Shown here piece by piece: positions 31,418-40,077 of a stretch of 55,739 nucleotides of DNA. The number at the start of each line of letters is the position of its first letter. Positions within the stretch are counted from its first letter, which is position 1. The stretch spans positions 1-55,739 of the forward strand of contig JBHJGU010000058.1 in NCBI GenBank assembly GCA_050331475.1. Direction: 5' to 3'. The notes beneath the pieces were generated by a model. That model saw nothing but the letters and a program-made list of their open reading frames with translations, did no database searches and had not been told where the DNA came from. Source of the DNA: JBHJGU01 sp050331475. Lineage in GTDB: Bacteria; Pseudomonadota; Alphaproteobacteria; Caulobacterales; Maricaulaceae. The position numbers were made by a program, and so were the translations under genes.

Positions 31418-32197
31418 ATGTCCGCCGCCGCTGATCCGCCTGCGCCTGAGACTGAACGCATCGCCAAGGTGCTCGCGCGCGCCGGTGTGTGCTCGCGCCG
31501 GGACGCGGAGCGGCTGATCGCGGAGGGCCGGGTCGTCGTGAACGGCGAAACCTTGACCAGCCCAGCGGTCAAAGTGGGTCCGGACGCGGCCATCGGCGTC
31601 AATGGCAAACTGGTGGACGGACCCCAACCCACCCGGCTATGGCGCTATCACAAGCCCGCCGGCCGGGTGACCACCCACAAGGACCCCGAAGATCGACCCA
31701 CCGTGTTCCAGGCTTTGCCGAAGAGCTTGCCGCGGGTGATTTCCGTGGGGCGGCTGGATTTGAACTCTGAAGGGCTCTTGTTGCTGACCAATGACGGCGA
31801 GTTGGCCCGCGCGCTCGAACTGCCCGCCACCGGTTGGACGCGACGCTATCGGGTGCGCGCCTATGGCCGGTTCACGCCGAACCATATCGAACGGTTGAGC
31901 CGTGGGCTCACGGTGGAGGGCGTGCGCTACGGCCCGATTCAAGCGCAGCTTGAGCGCGAACAGGGCGATAATGTTTGGCTAGATTTGCGCTTGAAAGAGG
32001 GCAAGAACCGAGAGGTGCGCCGGGTGCTCGAAGCCTTGGGGTTAAGGGTGAACCGGTTGATCCGCACCGCCTATGGTCCGTTCCAGCTCGGCGCGCTTAG
32101 CCGCGGGGAGGTGGAGGAAGCGCCCGCCAAGGTCGTGCGCGAACAGACCGGCGCTTTGGCGAAAAAGCTCCATGCGCATCGTCGGCGGCCGGTTTAA
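31418..32197 (+). CDS. rluB: RluB-type 23S rRNA pseudouridine synthase
   Basis: This 259-aa enzyme of the RsuA/RluB/RluE/RluF family has an N-terminal S4 RNA-binding domain (ERIAKVLARAGVCSRRDAERLIAEGRVVVNGE) and a catalytic domain with the Asp motif in SVGRLDLNSEGLLLLTNDGELARAL, and KEGKNREVRRVLEALGLRVNRLIR near the C-terminus. RluB modifies U2605 of 23S rRNA. RsuA or RluE specificity cannot be strictly excluded. ATG 31418 is chosen. The 3' end overlaps rsmD by 26 nt. Confidence 0.92.
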   Translation: MSAAADPPAPETERIAKVLARAGVCSRRDAERLIAEGRVVVNGETLTSPAVKVGPDAAIGVNGKLVDGPQPTRLWRYHKPAGRVTTHKDPEDRPTVFQALPKSLPRVISVGRLDLNSEGLLLLTNDGELARALELPATGWTRRYRVRAYGRFTPNHIERLSRGLTVEGVRYGPIQAQLEREQGDNVWLDLRLKEGKNREVRRVLEALGLRVNRLIRTAYGPFQLGALSRGEVEEAPAKVVREQTGALAKKLHAHRRRPV

Positions 32198-32741
32198 AGG
32201 CCGCGCTCTTGTCGCGCCCAAGGGGCGGACCACGCGTCCGACCGCGGAGCGCGCCCGCGAAGCGGTCTTTATCATCGTCGCTCACGCCGACTGGGCGCCG
32301 CCTCTGGTCGGGGCGCGGGTGATCGATGGCTTCGCCGGCAGCGGCGCGTTGGGGTTCGAAGCGCTCTCTCGGGGCGCGGCGTTTTGCTTATTTGTGGAGA
32401 CCGACACGGCGGCTCGCGGCGCCATTCGCGCGACAGTCGAATCACTTGGACTTTATGGTGCGACACGGATCCACCGTCGGTCTGCGGTCGATTTGGGGGC
32501 AAAGCCGGCGGGCCTAGGCGCGGGCTTCACACTCGCGTTACTGGACCCGCCTTATGGCCGCGATTTGGCGCCGAAAACCGCCGCGCTGTTGGCCTCTGGT
32601 GGATGGTTGGCGGCGGACGCCCTGCTCGTTTGGGAGAGCTCCGTTGAAGAAAATCAAACCCTTGATGGCTGGTCATTGCGAGACGAACGCGATTACGGCG
32701 CCGCGCGCTTTGGGTTCTGGCGGCGCGTCGAACAGGCGTGA
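32172..32741 (+). CDS. rsmD: RsmD, 16S rRNA (guanine966-N2)-methyltransferase
   Basis: This 189-aa SAM-dependent methyltransferase starts MRIVGGRFKGRALVAP. It has the conserved TRPTAERAREAVF, a SAM-binding DGFAGSGALGFEALSRGA (52-69) and the catalytic DPPY (125-128). It methylates G966 in the small subunit rRNA. It overlaps rluB by 26 nt and is probably cotranscribed with it, forming a ribosomal RNA modification pair. Confidence 0.95.
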   Translation: MRIVGGRFKGRALVAPKGRTTRPTAERAREAVFIIVAHADWAPPLVGARVIDGFAGSGALGFEALSRGAAFCLFVETDTAARGAIRATVESLGLYGATRIHRRSAVDLGAKPAGLGAGFTLALLDPPYGRDLAPKTAALLASGGWLAADALLVWESSVEENQTLDGWSLRDERDYGAARFGFWRRVEQA

Positions 32742-32878
32742 GGTCCTGATCGCTTTAAGCCGCGAACGCTGAGCAATCGGTTCTGGCGTTAAGATCGCCG
32801 TGAGATTTTCGCAATAGCTTTACGGTGAGTGATACGCGATCAGCGCGTGGATGAGCAGACGCAAGCGGCGACGGAACC

Positions 32879-34009
32879 ATGAGAGCACGAAATAAGCACG
32901 GCAGCCTCGCACTCATTCGCAAAAGCGGCTCAACGGCGCGAGTGTTAAACTTGCCTGTCGTTAAAGAGCGCTATGGGTCGACACCAGAATACGCCGAAAA
33001 ACCATTGCTCAAACACCCGCAATTGAATGAGTGTTTCCTTGTGAAGCACACGCTTCGGCCTTCCGAGCGCGAAGGTGTGCTCGCGCACAAGAGCACGGCG
33101 ACCAAACTGATCTTGCCGTTTTCAGGCAGCGATCTTCGGTTGGGTGGGTTCAGCGTGTTTGTCGAACAGGAAAACTTCCAGGAATCCATCGTTCAGAAGT
33201 GCGGACGTCGCGGTTCGGACGACGATTTCCGCCGCGATATGCAAGTGCTCGCCGAAATCGCGTCTCTGCCGTCCATGGACCCCTTCCTGTTACGCGAGAA
33301 AATCAATCGGCTGCAAATCCCCGTAGCGCGATGCTATTTCGAGATTTCGGAGGCAGACGCGGAGCGCATGCGCGAACACGTCAGCAGCGAAATCTCGCGG
33401 TTGGTGTCGCTTGCGTTCGGCAGCGACGGCTCGCAAGCCAGCGCCTTGTCCAAGCGTCTGGCGACCTTGTTGTTGAAAGACGAAAGCTCGGAACAATTAG
33501 AGCCGTTGCGGCAAACACTGCGCTTGTCCAAACAAGAATACGCCGAGGGGATGTTCGCTTGGAAGGGGTTCTTGTACTATAAATGGTCGTTGGCGAAGAT
33601 TGAACCGACTTTGGCTCCGGTCGCAAAAGAAGTGCTTTCAACCAAGTTATTGCGCGCGTCGCCAGATGACAAAGCTCATTTGACCGGATCGCGTGACCGC
33701 ATCGTCGAATTCTTGTGGAAAGTGCGCGACCAAATCCGCCGGACGCTGCGTGATTACGACAAAGCCTTCGCCGCCTTGGTGGAACGGAACCAGCCCGGCG
33801 TGTTCCGGAGCTTCCTGCTACGCGCGCCCGCTATGTTTGTGGAGACTGGCGAGCAACTCGCCACGCTCAACCACGTCACCTCGTTCTGGCGCTTCCAGTT
33901 TCCGAACCCGGATCGGATCGCCTTGCCCGTCGATGAGGCGTTTGAAATCTTCCAGGAGTTCGAATCGAGCCTCGGCGGGCTCAACAGCCCCGAAAGCAAG
34001 GCCGCGTAA
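32879..34009 (+). CDS. Unknown 376-aa cytoplasmic protein
   Basis: There is no signal peptide or obvious transmembrane helix. The protein is rich in charged residues with an R/K-rich N-terminus (MRARNKHGSLALIRK) and several predicted helical blocks, for example ISEADAERMREHVSSEISRLVSLAF near 160 and IVEFLWKVRDQIRRTLRDYDKAFAALVERNQPGVF near 280. The codon pattern is that of an expressed host gene. It has 137 nt of its own upstream DNA and a weak Shine-Dalgarno (GACGGA). It ends 11 nt before the convergent mutL. No family recognised and the neighbours give no functional hint. Confidence 0.75.
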   Translation: MRARNKHGSLALIRKSGSTARVLNLPVVKERYGSTPEYAEKPLLKHPQLNECFLVKHTLRPSEREGVLAHKSTATKLILPFSGSDLRLGGFSVFVEQENFQESIVQKCGRRGSDDDFRRDMQVLAEIASLPSMDPFLLREKINRLQIPVARCYFEISEADAERMREHVSSEISRLVSLAFGSDGSQASALSKRLATLLLKDESSEQLEPLRQTLRLSKQEYAEGMFAWKGFLYYKWSLAKIEPTLAPVAKEVLSTKLLRASPDDKAHLTGSRDRIVEFLWKVRDQIRRTLRDYDKAFAALVERNQPGVFRSFLLRAPAMFVETGEQLATLNHVTSFWRFQFPNPDRIALPVDEAFEIFQEFESSLGGLNSPESKAA

Positions 34010-34020
34010 GTCGCGCCGCG

Positions 34021-35859
34021 TCAGCGACGACCGAACAAGCGTTCGATATCGGCCAGCTTGAGCTCCACATAAGTGGGCCGGCCATGATTGCATTGTCCCG
34101 AATGGGGCGTGGCCTCCATGGCGCGCAAGAGTGCGTTCATCTCTGGCCCGGCTAAACGGCGGCCCGCGCGCACCGAGCCGCGGCAAGCGAGTGTGCCGCA
34201 GACCTCCTCTAAGCGCTCCTTCAACGCCAGGCCCTCGCCATACTCAACCAAATCATCGGCGAGATCGCGCACCAAACCCGCCACGTCGAGCCGACCTAAC
34301 AGCGCGGGCGTTTCCCGCACGCAGACGGCGCCGGGGCCAAAGGGCTCAATAACGAGGCCCAACTCGGCGAATTCCTCGACGCGGGCCAGCAGCCGCTCGA
34401 CCTCCGCGTCATTCAACTCGACGATTTCCGGCACGAGCAAGCCTTGGCGCTTCACACCCCCTTCGGCCAGCGCGCGCTTCATGTCTTCGTAGACCAGGCG
34501 CTCATGGGCGGCGTGTTGGTCGACAATCACCAGACCGTCCTCGGTCTGCGCGATGATGTAGGTCTCATGGAGCTGCGCTCGCGCCGCGCCTAAGGGTTGG
34601 CTTTGCAGAGGCTCGGCCAGGTTGGGCGTGTCGCCCGGCGCCGCTTGGAGCGCGTCATTGGCGGGCTCCACCCGGGCGGAGGGGACGTCAAAGCCCTCCA
34701 AAGCGGGCTCGGCCAGGGCGAAGGCGCGCGCTGGCGGGGCTGGGCTCCAGCCGGGACGCTGCGGCGCCGCCGGCGCCATCGAGGGCTGCGCGCGTCCCAA
34801 CGCGTATCCCGCCACTGTGGTCGAGGCGCGGTGCCCGGCGCCGGCTAAACCGTGGCGCAGCGCGCCGACTAGAAGTCCGCGCACCAATCCGGCGTCGCGA
34901 AATCTGACCTCGGCCTTGGCCGGGTGCACGTTCACATCCACTTGCTCGGGCGGTAGATCCACAAACAGCGCTAAAACGGGATGGCGGTCGCGCGCCAGAA
35001 AGTCTTGGTACGCCCCGCGCACCGCGCCGAGCAACAGCTTGTCGCGCACCACCCGGCCGTTGACGAACAGGAATTGGTGGGTCGCCGCGCCCCGGGCGTA
35101 GGTGGGCAAACCGGCATGGCCGAAGACCCGCACGCCATCTCGGATTTGGTCCACAGGGATGGCGTTCTGCGCAAACTCCGTTCCCAGCACGGCGCCTAAG
35201 CGCTCAAGCTGAGCGGACGGGTCGTCCCTGCGGCCCGCCCGGGCGTAGCGCAGGCTGGTGCGACCGTCTTGGGTCAAGCTGAAGGCCGCGTCCGGCCGCG
35301 CCATGGCCATACGTTTGACGATGTCGGTAATGGCCTGGGTTTCCGCACGCTCGGACTTGAGAAACTTCAACCGCGCTGGGGTGGCGAAGAACAAATCTCG
35401 CACCTCCACCCGGGCGCCTGATCCGCCCAAGCCTGGCGCCGGTTCGGGCTGGGACTTCGTCCCGCCTTCGACCCGCCCCCGCCACGCTTGAGCGGCGTCA
35501 ACGGTTTGGGCCGTCACACACAGCCGCGCCACCGCGCCGATAGAGGGCAACGCCTCGCCGCGAAACCCCAGGCTCGCAATGTTCAGCAGATCAAGCTGGC
35601 CGGCTGCATCGGGCTTGAGCTTGGAGGTGGCGTGGCGTTCGACGCAGAGATCAAGATCATCCGCGCCCATACCCGCGCCGTCGTCTTGCACCGCAATCAA
35701 GGCCCGTCCACCCGATTGGGTCTGGACGGTGATGGATTGCGCGCCCGCATCCAGCGCGTTTTCAATCAGTTCTTTAACGACGCTGGCGGGGCGTTCGACC
35801 ACCTCGCCGGCGGCGATCCGGTTGACCGCGTCCGCGCTGAGCCGTTCGATCTGGGTCAT
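34021..35859 (-). CDS. mutL: MutL, DNA mismatch repair protein
   Basis: This 612-aa protein has an N-terminal GHKL ATPase (LSADAVNRIAAGEVVERPASVVKELIENALDAG, QDDGAGM, RHATSKL, ASLGFRGEALPSI), an S5-like domain with VDVNVHPAKAEVRF, and a dimerisation/endonuclease domain containing the DQHA(x)2E(x)4E motif (DQHAAHERLVYE). The motif implies a nicking MutL, as expected in bacteria lacking MutH. The C-terminal CNHGRPTYVEL also fits. It is last in the minus-strand series, 78 nt after the M16 pair. Confidence 0.96.
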   Translation of the reverse strand: MTQIERLSADAVNRIAAGEVVERPASVVKELIENALDAGAQSITVQTQSGGRALIAVQDDGAGMGADDLDLCVERHATSKLKPDAAGQLDLLNIASLGFRGEALPSIGAVARLCVTAQTVDAAQAWRGRVEGGTKSQPEPAPGLGGSGARVEVRDLFFATPARLKFLKSERAETQAITDIVKRMAMARPDAAFSLTQDGRTSLRYARAGRRDDPSAQLERLGAVLGTEFAQNAIPVDQIRDGVRVFGHAGLPTYARGAATHQFLFVNGRVVRDKLLLGAVRGAYQDFLARDRHPVLALFVDLPPEQVDVNVHPAKAEVRFRDAGLVRGLLVGALRHGLAGAGHRASTTVAGYALGRAQPSMAPAAPQRPGWSPAPPARAFALAEPALEGFDVPSARVEPANDALQAAPGDTPNLAEPLQSQPLGAARAQLHETYIIAQTEDGLVIVDQHAAHERLVYEDMKRALAEGGVKRQGLLVPEIVELNDAEVERLLARVEEFAELGLVIEPFGPGAVCVRETPALLGRLDVAGLVRDLADDLVEYGEGLALKERLEEVCGTLACRGSVRAGRRLAGPEMNALLRAMEATPHSGQCNHGRPTYVELKLADIERLFGRR

Positions 35860-35937
35860 GGCGCTCGTCTCGCTTGGCTCGGCGGCGCGGCGCGCCGCGC
35901 CGTTTGTCCAACGCTGCGATCCGCATGCGGAAGACGC

Positions 35938-37296
35938 CTAAGGAGCCGGGGAGTCGGGGGTAGGGTCAACCGCGTCAGAGGCGTTATCCCCAAGTCCTTT
36001 GGGTTCGCCCACCACGACAAAGCTAAACCGGCTGGGATGGAACAGCCGCTTGGCGACCCGGGCGACGTCCGCTTGGGTGACCGCTTCGATATAGCCGGTA
36101 TGCTTGGACCAATAATCGATCGGCAAATCGCTAGCGCGCAATTGGCTGAGCCGGTTCGCGATTTTAATATTGGAGTCAAAGGCCAACGGATAAACGCCGG
36201 TGAGGTAGGCCTTGGCGTCGTCCACCTCTTCCGCTGTGGGGCCTTGGGCGGCGAATTTGCCGAGCACCGCTTTGATTTCACTCATAGTTTGAGCGGCGGT
36301 CGCGTTGTCCGTCGATGTGTTGCCTTCAATGGTGTCCGAATAACGCGCGGTGCGCAGGCCCAAACCGCCGGAATAGACCAAGCCTGCGTCCTTGCGTAAT
36401 CGCGTGATTAAGCGCGAGGTCAGCCCTCCGCCGCCGACGATATAAGCGGCGACCCGCGCGGCGTACCAATCGGGATCCTCGTCGTCTATCCCCGGCGCGG
36501 CGAAGCGAATGAGGCTTTGGGGCTGAGGCAAAGGCTTCACCACGAGGGCCGGGGGCTTCGGCGTCGCCACGCTGGGATCGGTTGCGGCGGGCGCCAGTTG
36601 GGGCAAGTCCGCGAACATGTGATCGACGGCTTGAGCGAGCCGGTCTTGGTCAACCTCGCCAACGGCGGTGACAATGAGCGCGTCGCGGGTGAAATACCGC
36701 GCGTGGCCTTCGCGCAAGGCCGCCTCATCAAGCCGGGCAAGCGTTTCGCGGGTTGCGTATCGCGCGTAGGGGTGATCCGGCGTCATCAGGGCGGCCATGG
36801 CCCGCCCAGCGAGGACACCGGGGTTCGTCTCGGCTTGGTCGAGCGCTATTTCGGTTCGGCTGCGCCAAAGCGCCACTTCATCGGCGTCAAACCGCGGCTC
36901 GAGCAAGACCGTGCGCATAAGGTCCGCTGCGGGCTCAAGGTTCCAAGACACAACGGTGAGCGCGGCGCTCGCCCAATCATTGTTCGCGGAAACCGATAGC
37001 CCCGCATTCAGGTCTTCGAGCGCCAGCCGGAAGCCCTCCGCATCCAAATCACCGGCGCCTTTCGTCATTAATGCGGCGACCGCGCCGGCTAGGCCTTGCT
37101 GGGCGGGATTGTCTTGCACGCCCGCATCAGGGATCGCGGCTTGGATCGCCACGATCGGCAAGCCGGGGCTGGGCACATGCCAGACCTCGATGCCCGAAGG
37201 CGTTGTGAAGGTGTCGATGCGTTGGGTCTGGGCGATCGCCTCGCCGCCGCCGAGCGCGATCAGACCGAAGCTTAGCGCGAATGCGCGCGCGCGCAT
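35938..37296 (-). CDS. M16 peptidase-like subunit, inactive (lacks HxxEH)
   Basis: This 452-aa exported protein has a signal peptide ending GGGEAIAQ. It has the M16 insulinase fold, but the HxxEH zinc motif is absent: QQGLAGAVAAL stands where it should be. The R/Y region typical of the second half is present (RLITRLRKDAGLVYSGGLGLRT). Such proteins form heterodimers with an active M16 partner, encoded immediately upstream here (TGATG overlap). The pair probably acts in the periplasm on peptides or misfolded proteins. Confidence 0.9.
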   Translation of the reverse strand: MRARAFALSFGLIALGGGEAIAQTQRIDTFTTPSGIEVWHVPSPGLPIVAIQAAIPDAGVQDNPAQQGLAGAVAALMTKGAGDLDAEGFRLALEDLNAGLSVSANNDWASAALTVVSWNLEPAADLMRTVLLEPRFDADEVALWRSRTEIALDQAETNPGVLAGRAMAALMTPDHPYARYATRETLARLDEAALREGHARYFTRDALIVTAVGEVDQDRLAQAVDHMFADLPQLAPAATDPSVATPKPPALVVKPLPQPQSLIRFAAPGIDDEDPDWYAARVAAYIVGGGGLTSRLITRLRKDAGLVYSGGLGLRTARYSDTIEGNTSTDNATAAQTMSEIKAVLGKFAAQGPTAEEVDDAKAYLTGVYPLAFDSNIKIANRLSQLRASDLPIDYWSKHTGYIEAVTQADVARVAKRLFHPSRFSFVVVGEPKGLGDNASDAVDPTPDSPAP

Positions 37297-38720
37297 CAGG
37301 CGTCCTCCCCGTCCGCCGGGCTGGGCTCCTCAGGCGCTGGCGGCGGTGTGAGCCAGCCCGTCACCGCGCGCCCCTCTTGCAACACCGCGCGCAGAGCCTG
37401 GTGCGCGGCCTCTGCAGTCACCGCGTCGATCCCCGCGGTCCAATCCAAAATGTCCGCGACCGATGAGCCGTTCACCAGGCTATCGCCGAAAATCTGCGCC
37501 ATTTGCGCTTGGCTGTCGCGCGCATAGACCCCGCCAGCGATGAGGTTGCCCTTCACTCGGTCGACAGTCACGGGTTCGGGTCCCTCTTCGAGGAAATCCT
37601 CTACAGCCTCGTCCAACGCGATCTCGAAATCGTCTAAGGACACGCCGGCGGCAGGGGTTCCATAAAGCCCGATCTCGCCGCCGCGCAGCCCATCAAGCGA
37701 CCGCCACGCACCCACCCGCACGGCGATTTTTTCGTCGCGCACCAGACGACGGTGCAGATAGCTGCTCGCCCCCCCGCCTAGGGCTGCAACGCCGATGGAC
37801 AGCGCATAGACATCCGTATCTCCGGGTTCGGAAAAACTCGGCGCGGGGTATCGGCGGCTCAAAGACGGTTGGCGAACCCGCGGGTCGCTCAATTCGACAA
37901 ACGCCGTATCGGGCGCATCAGGGAGCGGCGGAAACGCGCGCTCCGGCAAATCCGGGTTCTTCGGCAAGCCGCCATAGTACTGCTCCGCCAAAGGGCGCAA
38001 CTCTTCAGCGTCGACGTCCCCGGCCACCACGAGGAAGGCGTTGTTCGGCCAGTACCACCGGTCATAGAAATCTCGCGCGTCTTGCAGCGTCAGCCCTTCA
38101 ATATCCTCCCGGTAACCGATGACCTCGTGGGCCGCGGGGTCGTCGGGGTAAAGCGCCTGGCTGATTAACGCGCCCAGCCGTGCGCCGGGATTATTGTCCA
38201 CCCGAAGCAGTCTTTCCTCCAACACGACGTCGCGCTCAATATCAACGGCTTTCGCGTCGAGCTTGAGCCCGCGCATGCGATCCGCCTCCAACGCCATCAC
38301 CAATTCCAGATGTTCGCGCGCAATCCGTTGAAAGTATGCGGTTGTCGTGTCCGTCGTGAACGCGTTATGCGACCCGCCATGGCGCTTGATGATTTGGTCG
38401 AACGCGCCTTCGGGGTAGTTTTCGGTGCCCTTAAATAGAAGATGCTCGAGAAAATGAGCGAGCCCGGTCTTGCCCGGTCGCTCGTCAATCGCCCCGACCT
38501 TATACCAAACCATGTGAGTGACCACGGGCGCCCGGCGATCGGGCAGCACGATGACCTCAAGGCCATTCTCCAGTGTGAAGGTTTCAACACGCCATTGGGC
38601 CGCCTCAAGGCGGAGCTTCGCGGGGTCGCGCGGCGGATCGAGCGTCTCCGCGCCGCCTGCGGCGGATAGCCAAACGCACGCGCCAAAAATGACGGCGCGC
38701 CGCAGTGAGAAAACCATCAA
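37296..38720 (-). CDS. M16 family zinc metallopeptidase, catalytic subunit
   Basis: This 474-aa exported protein has a signal peptide (VIFGACVWLSAAGGA). The inverted zinc motif HFLEH (89-93) with a downstream acidic ligand region (FQRIAREHLELVMALEADRM) is intact, so it should be the catalytic half of a heterodimeric M16 peptidase. It is the first gene of the pair with the inactive subunit and is translationally coupled to it. The neighbouring DUF3035 lipoprotein and lspA give an envelope setting common in Alphaproteobacteria. Confidence 0.93.
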   Translation of the reverse strand: MMVFSLRRAVIFGACVWLSAAGGAETLDPPRDPAKLRLEAAQWRVETFTLENGLEVIVLPDRRAPVVTHMVWYKVGAIDERPGKTGLAHFLEHLLFKGTENYPEGAFDQIIKRHGGSHNAFTTDTTTAYFQRIAREHLELVMALEADRMRGLKLDAKAVDIERDVVLEERLLRVDNNPGARLGALISQALYPDDPAAHEVIGYREDIEGLTLQDARDFYDRWYWPNNAFLVVAGDVDAEELRPLAEQYYGGLPKNPDLPERAFPPLPDAPDTAFVELSDPRVRQPSLSRRYPAPSFSEPGDTDVYALSIGVAALGGGASSYLHRRLVRDEKIAVRVGAWRSLDGLRGGEIGLYGTPAAGVSLDDFEIALDEAVEDFLEEGPEPVTVDRVKGNLIAGGVYARDSQAQMAQIFGDSLVNGSSVADILDWTAGIDAVTAEAAHQALRAVLQEGRAVTGWLTPPPAPEEPSPADGEDA

Positions 38721-38892
38721 AACGCCTCCCCGAGCGCGCCCGGTTGATCCGGTGTCGCGCGTCGTCGTTTTGAAACCGTTGCAGAGTGACGCTAGCGGCG
38801 CAAGCTAGCGCAAGGCGCAGCCGCGCCGCCTTGCCGGTCAAATAATCGCCAATTTTAGGGTGACGCCGTTGTTCGGGTCTAGGGCCTGAGGC

Positions 38893-39471
38893 CTAGAGCC
38901 CAGGTAGTTTCAGCCCGCCCTCTTGGGCTTTGCGCCGGATCTCCACCGGATCGCCGCCGGTCGCCGCCGCCGCCAGTTCCGCCTCGCGCAGCCGTCGGGC
39001 TTCAAGATCGGGGTCGAGCGCAACTGCGGCGTCGTCAATCTTTGGGTCGGCGTCGCGCCAAAACAGGATGCGGTCCGCAAAGCCGGGGTTTTTATAAACC
39101 ACGCCGCCGGCGTCATTAGCCACGACCTCGCGAATATTACCCGGGGCGATGTCGCCGCCCGCTTTGGCGACGAACAGCTTCTCGCCCTCCGTCGCCGTGC
39201 CCTCGCCTTGGCCGCCAAACAGCGCTGACTGCGCCTGGCCCGGCGCGGAGAGCTGGACCCGGCGCCGCGCGCCCGGTGTGGGCGGCACAATGTTGTATTC
39301 CGGGGGTACGATCAGCGGCGCTTTGGAGACGACGCGGAATTCGTCGGGCGCGACTTTCGACGCGCCAGCCGCTTGAGCCAGTCCGGCGCACCCGCTGAGC
39401 GTCAGTCCAGTCGTCGCCGCGAGCGTCAGACCGAGCCCGCGCATCCCCCGAAGGATTGTCCGTTCCGCCAT
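38893..39471 (-). CDS. DUF3035 lipoprotein (BamF-type)
   Basis: This 192-aa protein has a lipobox LSGC (Cys28), then the family core APDEFRVVSKAPLIVPPEYNIVPPTPG and a helical C-terminus ending GLKLPGL. DUF3035 proteins of Alphaproteobacteria include BamF, a lipoprotein subunit of the beta-barrel assembly machinery at the outer membrane. CAGGGAGCG precedes the ATG. It sits between lspA, which makes the enzyme that would process its signal peptide, and the M16 peptidase pair. Confidence 0.88.
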   Translation of the reverse strand: MAERTILRGMRGLGLTLAATTGLTLSGCAGLAQAAGASKVAPDEFRVVSKAPLIVPPEYNIVPPTPGARRRVQLSAPGQAQSALFGGQGEGTATEGEKLFVAKAGGDIAPGNIREVVANDAGGVVYKNPGFADRILFWRDADPKIDDAAVALDPDLEARRLREAELAAAATGGDPVEIRRKAQEGGLKLPGL

Positions 39472-39564
39472 GGATCGCTCCCTGTCTTATTCGCCTCAAC
39501 GCCGCGAAGCCTCCGGCAATTAAGCGAACTTATCGCGTTGCGCCAATTCCACCAAGCCGAAGGA

Positions 39565-40077
39565 TCACTCTGCGGCCGCCGCGTTTTCGCGCTCCGCCCG
39601 CTCAGCCAACCAGAGATCCAGCGCCAAAATCGCAACCCCGCACGTGATCGCCGCGTCCGCGACGTTGAACACCCAAGGGAAATAAAGCCCCGAGAAGTCC
39701 AAGAAATCTAAGACAGCGCCAAACCGCACCCGATCAATAACGTTGCCCACCGCGCCGCCGATGATCAAGCCCAGCGCCAGCACCGTCAGCATCCGGTTTG
39801 CGCGCACCAGCCAAACACCGAGGGCGACCGCCACCGCCACGGAAAAGGCCGCAAGGCCGTACCGCCCCCAAACGCCGTCGGCCTGGAACAAGCCAAAGCT
39901 CACCCCGCGGTTCCACACCAAAGTTAAATCGAACACCGGGGAAAGATCGATGTGGCCCCGCCGATCGAGGCCGAGCCCGGAAAACACCCAAATCTTGCTG
40001 GACTGATCGGCGATCAGCACCAAACCAATGAGCGTGCCGCCAAACCCCGCGCGGGCGCTGAACCCCAGCGCGCTCAC
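39565..40077 (-). CDS. lspA: LspA, lipoprotein signal peptidase II
   Basis: This 170-aa inner-membrane aspartic protease has four transmembrane helices. Motifs are ADQSSKIWV near 25, NRGVSFGLF near 56, GGAVGNVIDRVRFGAVLDFLDF with the first catalytic Asp (NVIDR), and FNVADAAI with the second Asp. The start is GTG 40077, whose bases overlap the ileS stop (GTGA). Longer upstream starts would read through ileS and are rejected. It cleaves prolipoprotein signals, including presumably the DUF3035, OmpA-like and AT-rich lipoproteins here. Confidence 0.95.
   Translation of the reverse strand: MSALGFSARAGFGGTLIGLVLIADQSSKIWVFSGLGLDRRGHIDLSPVFDLTLVWNRGVSFGLFQADGVWGRYGLAAFSVAVAVALGVWLVRANRMLTVLALGLIIGGAVGNVIDRVRFGAVLDFLDFSGLYFPWVFNVADAAITCGVAILALDLWLAERAERENAAAAE

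Noticed and set aside
35488..36399. 303-codon plus-strand frame across mutL and the M16 gene
   Set aside because: It runs antisense across two well-supported genes and has no recognisable domain.
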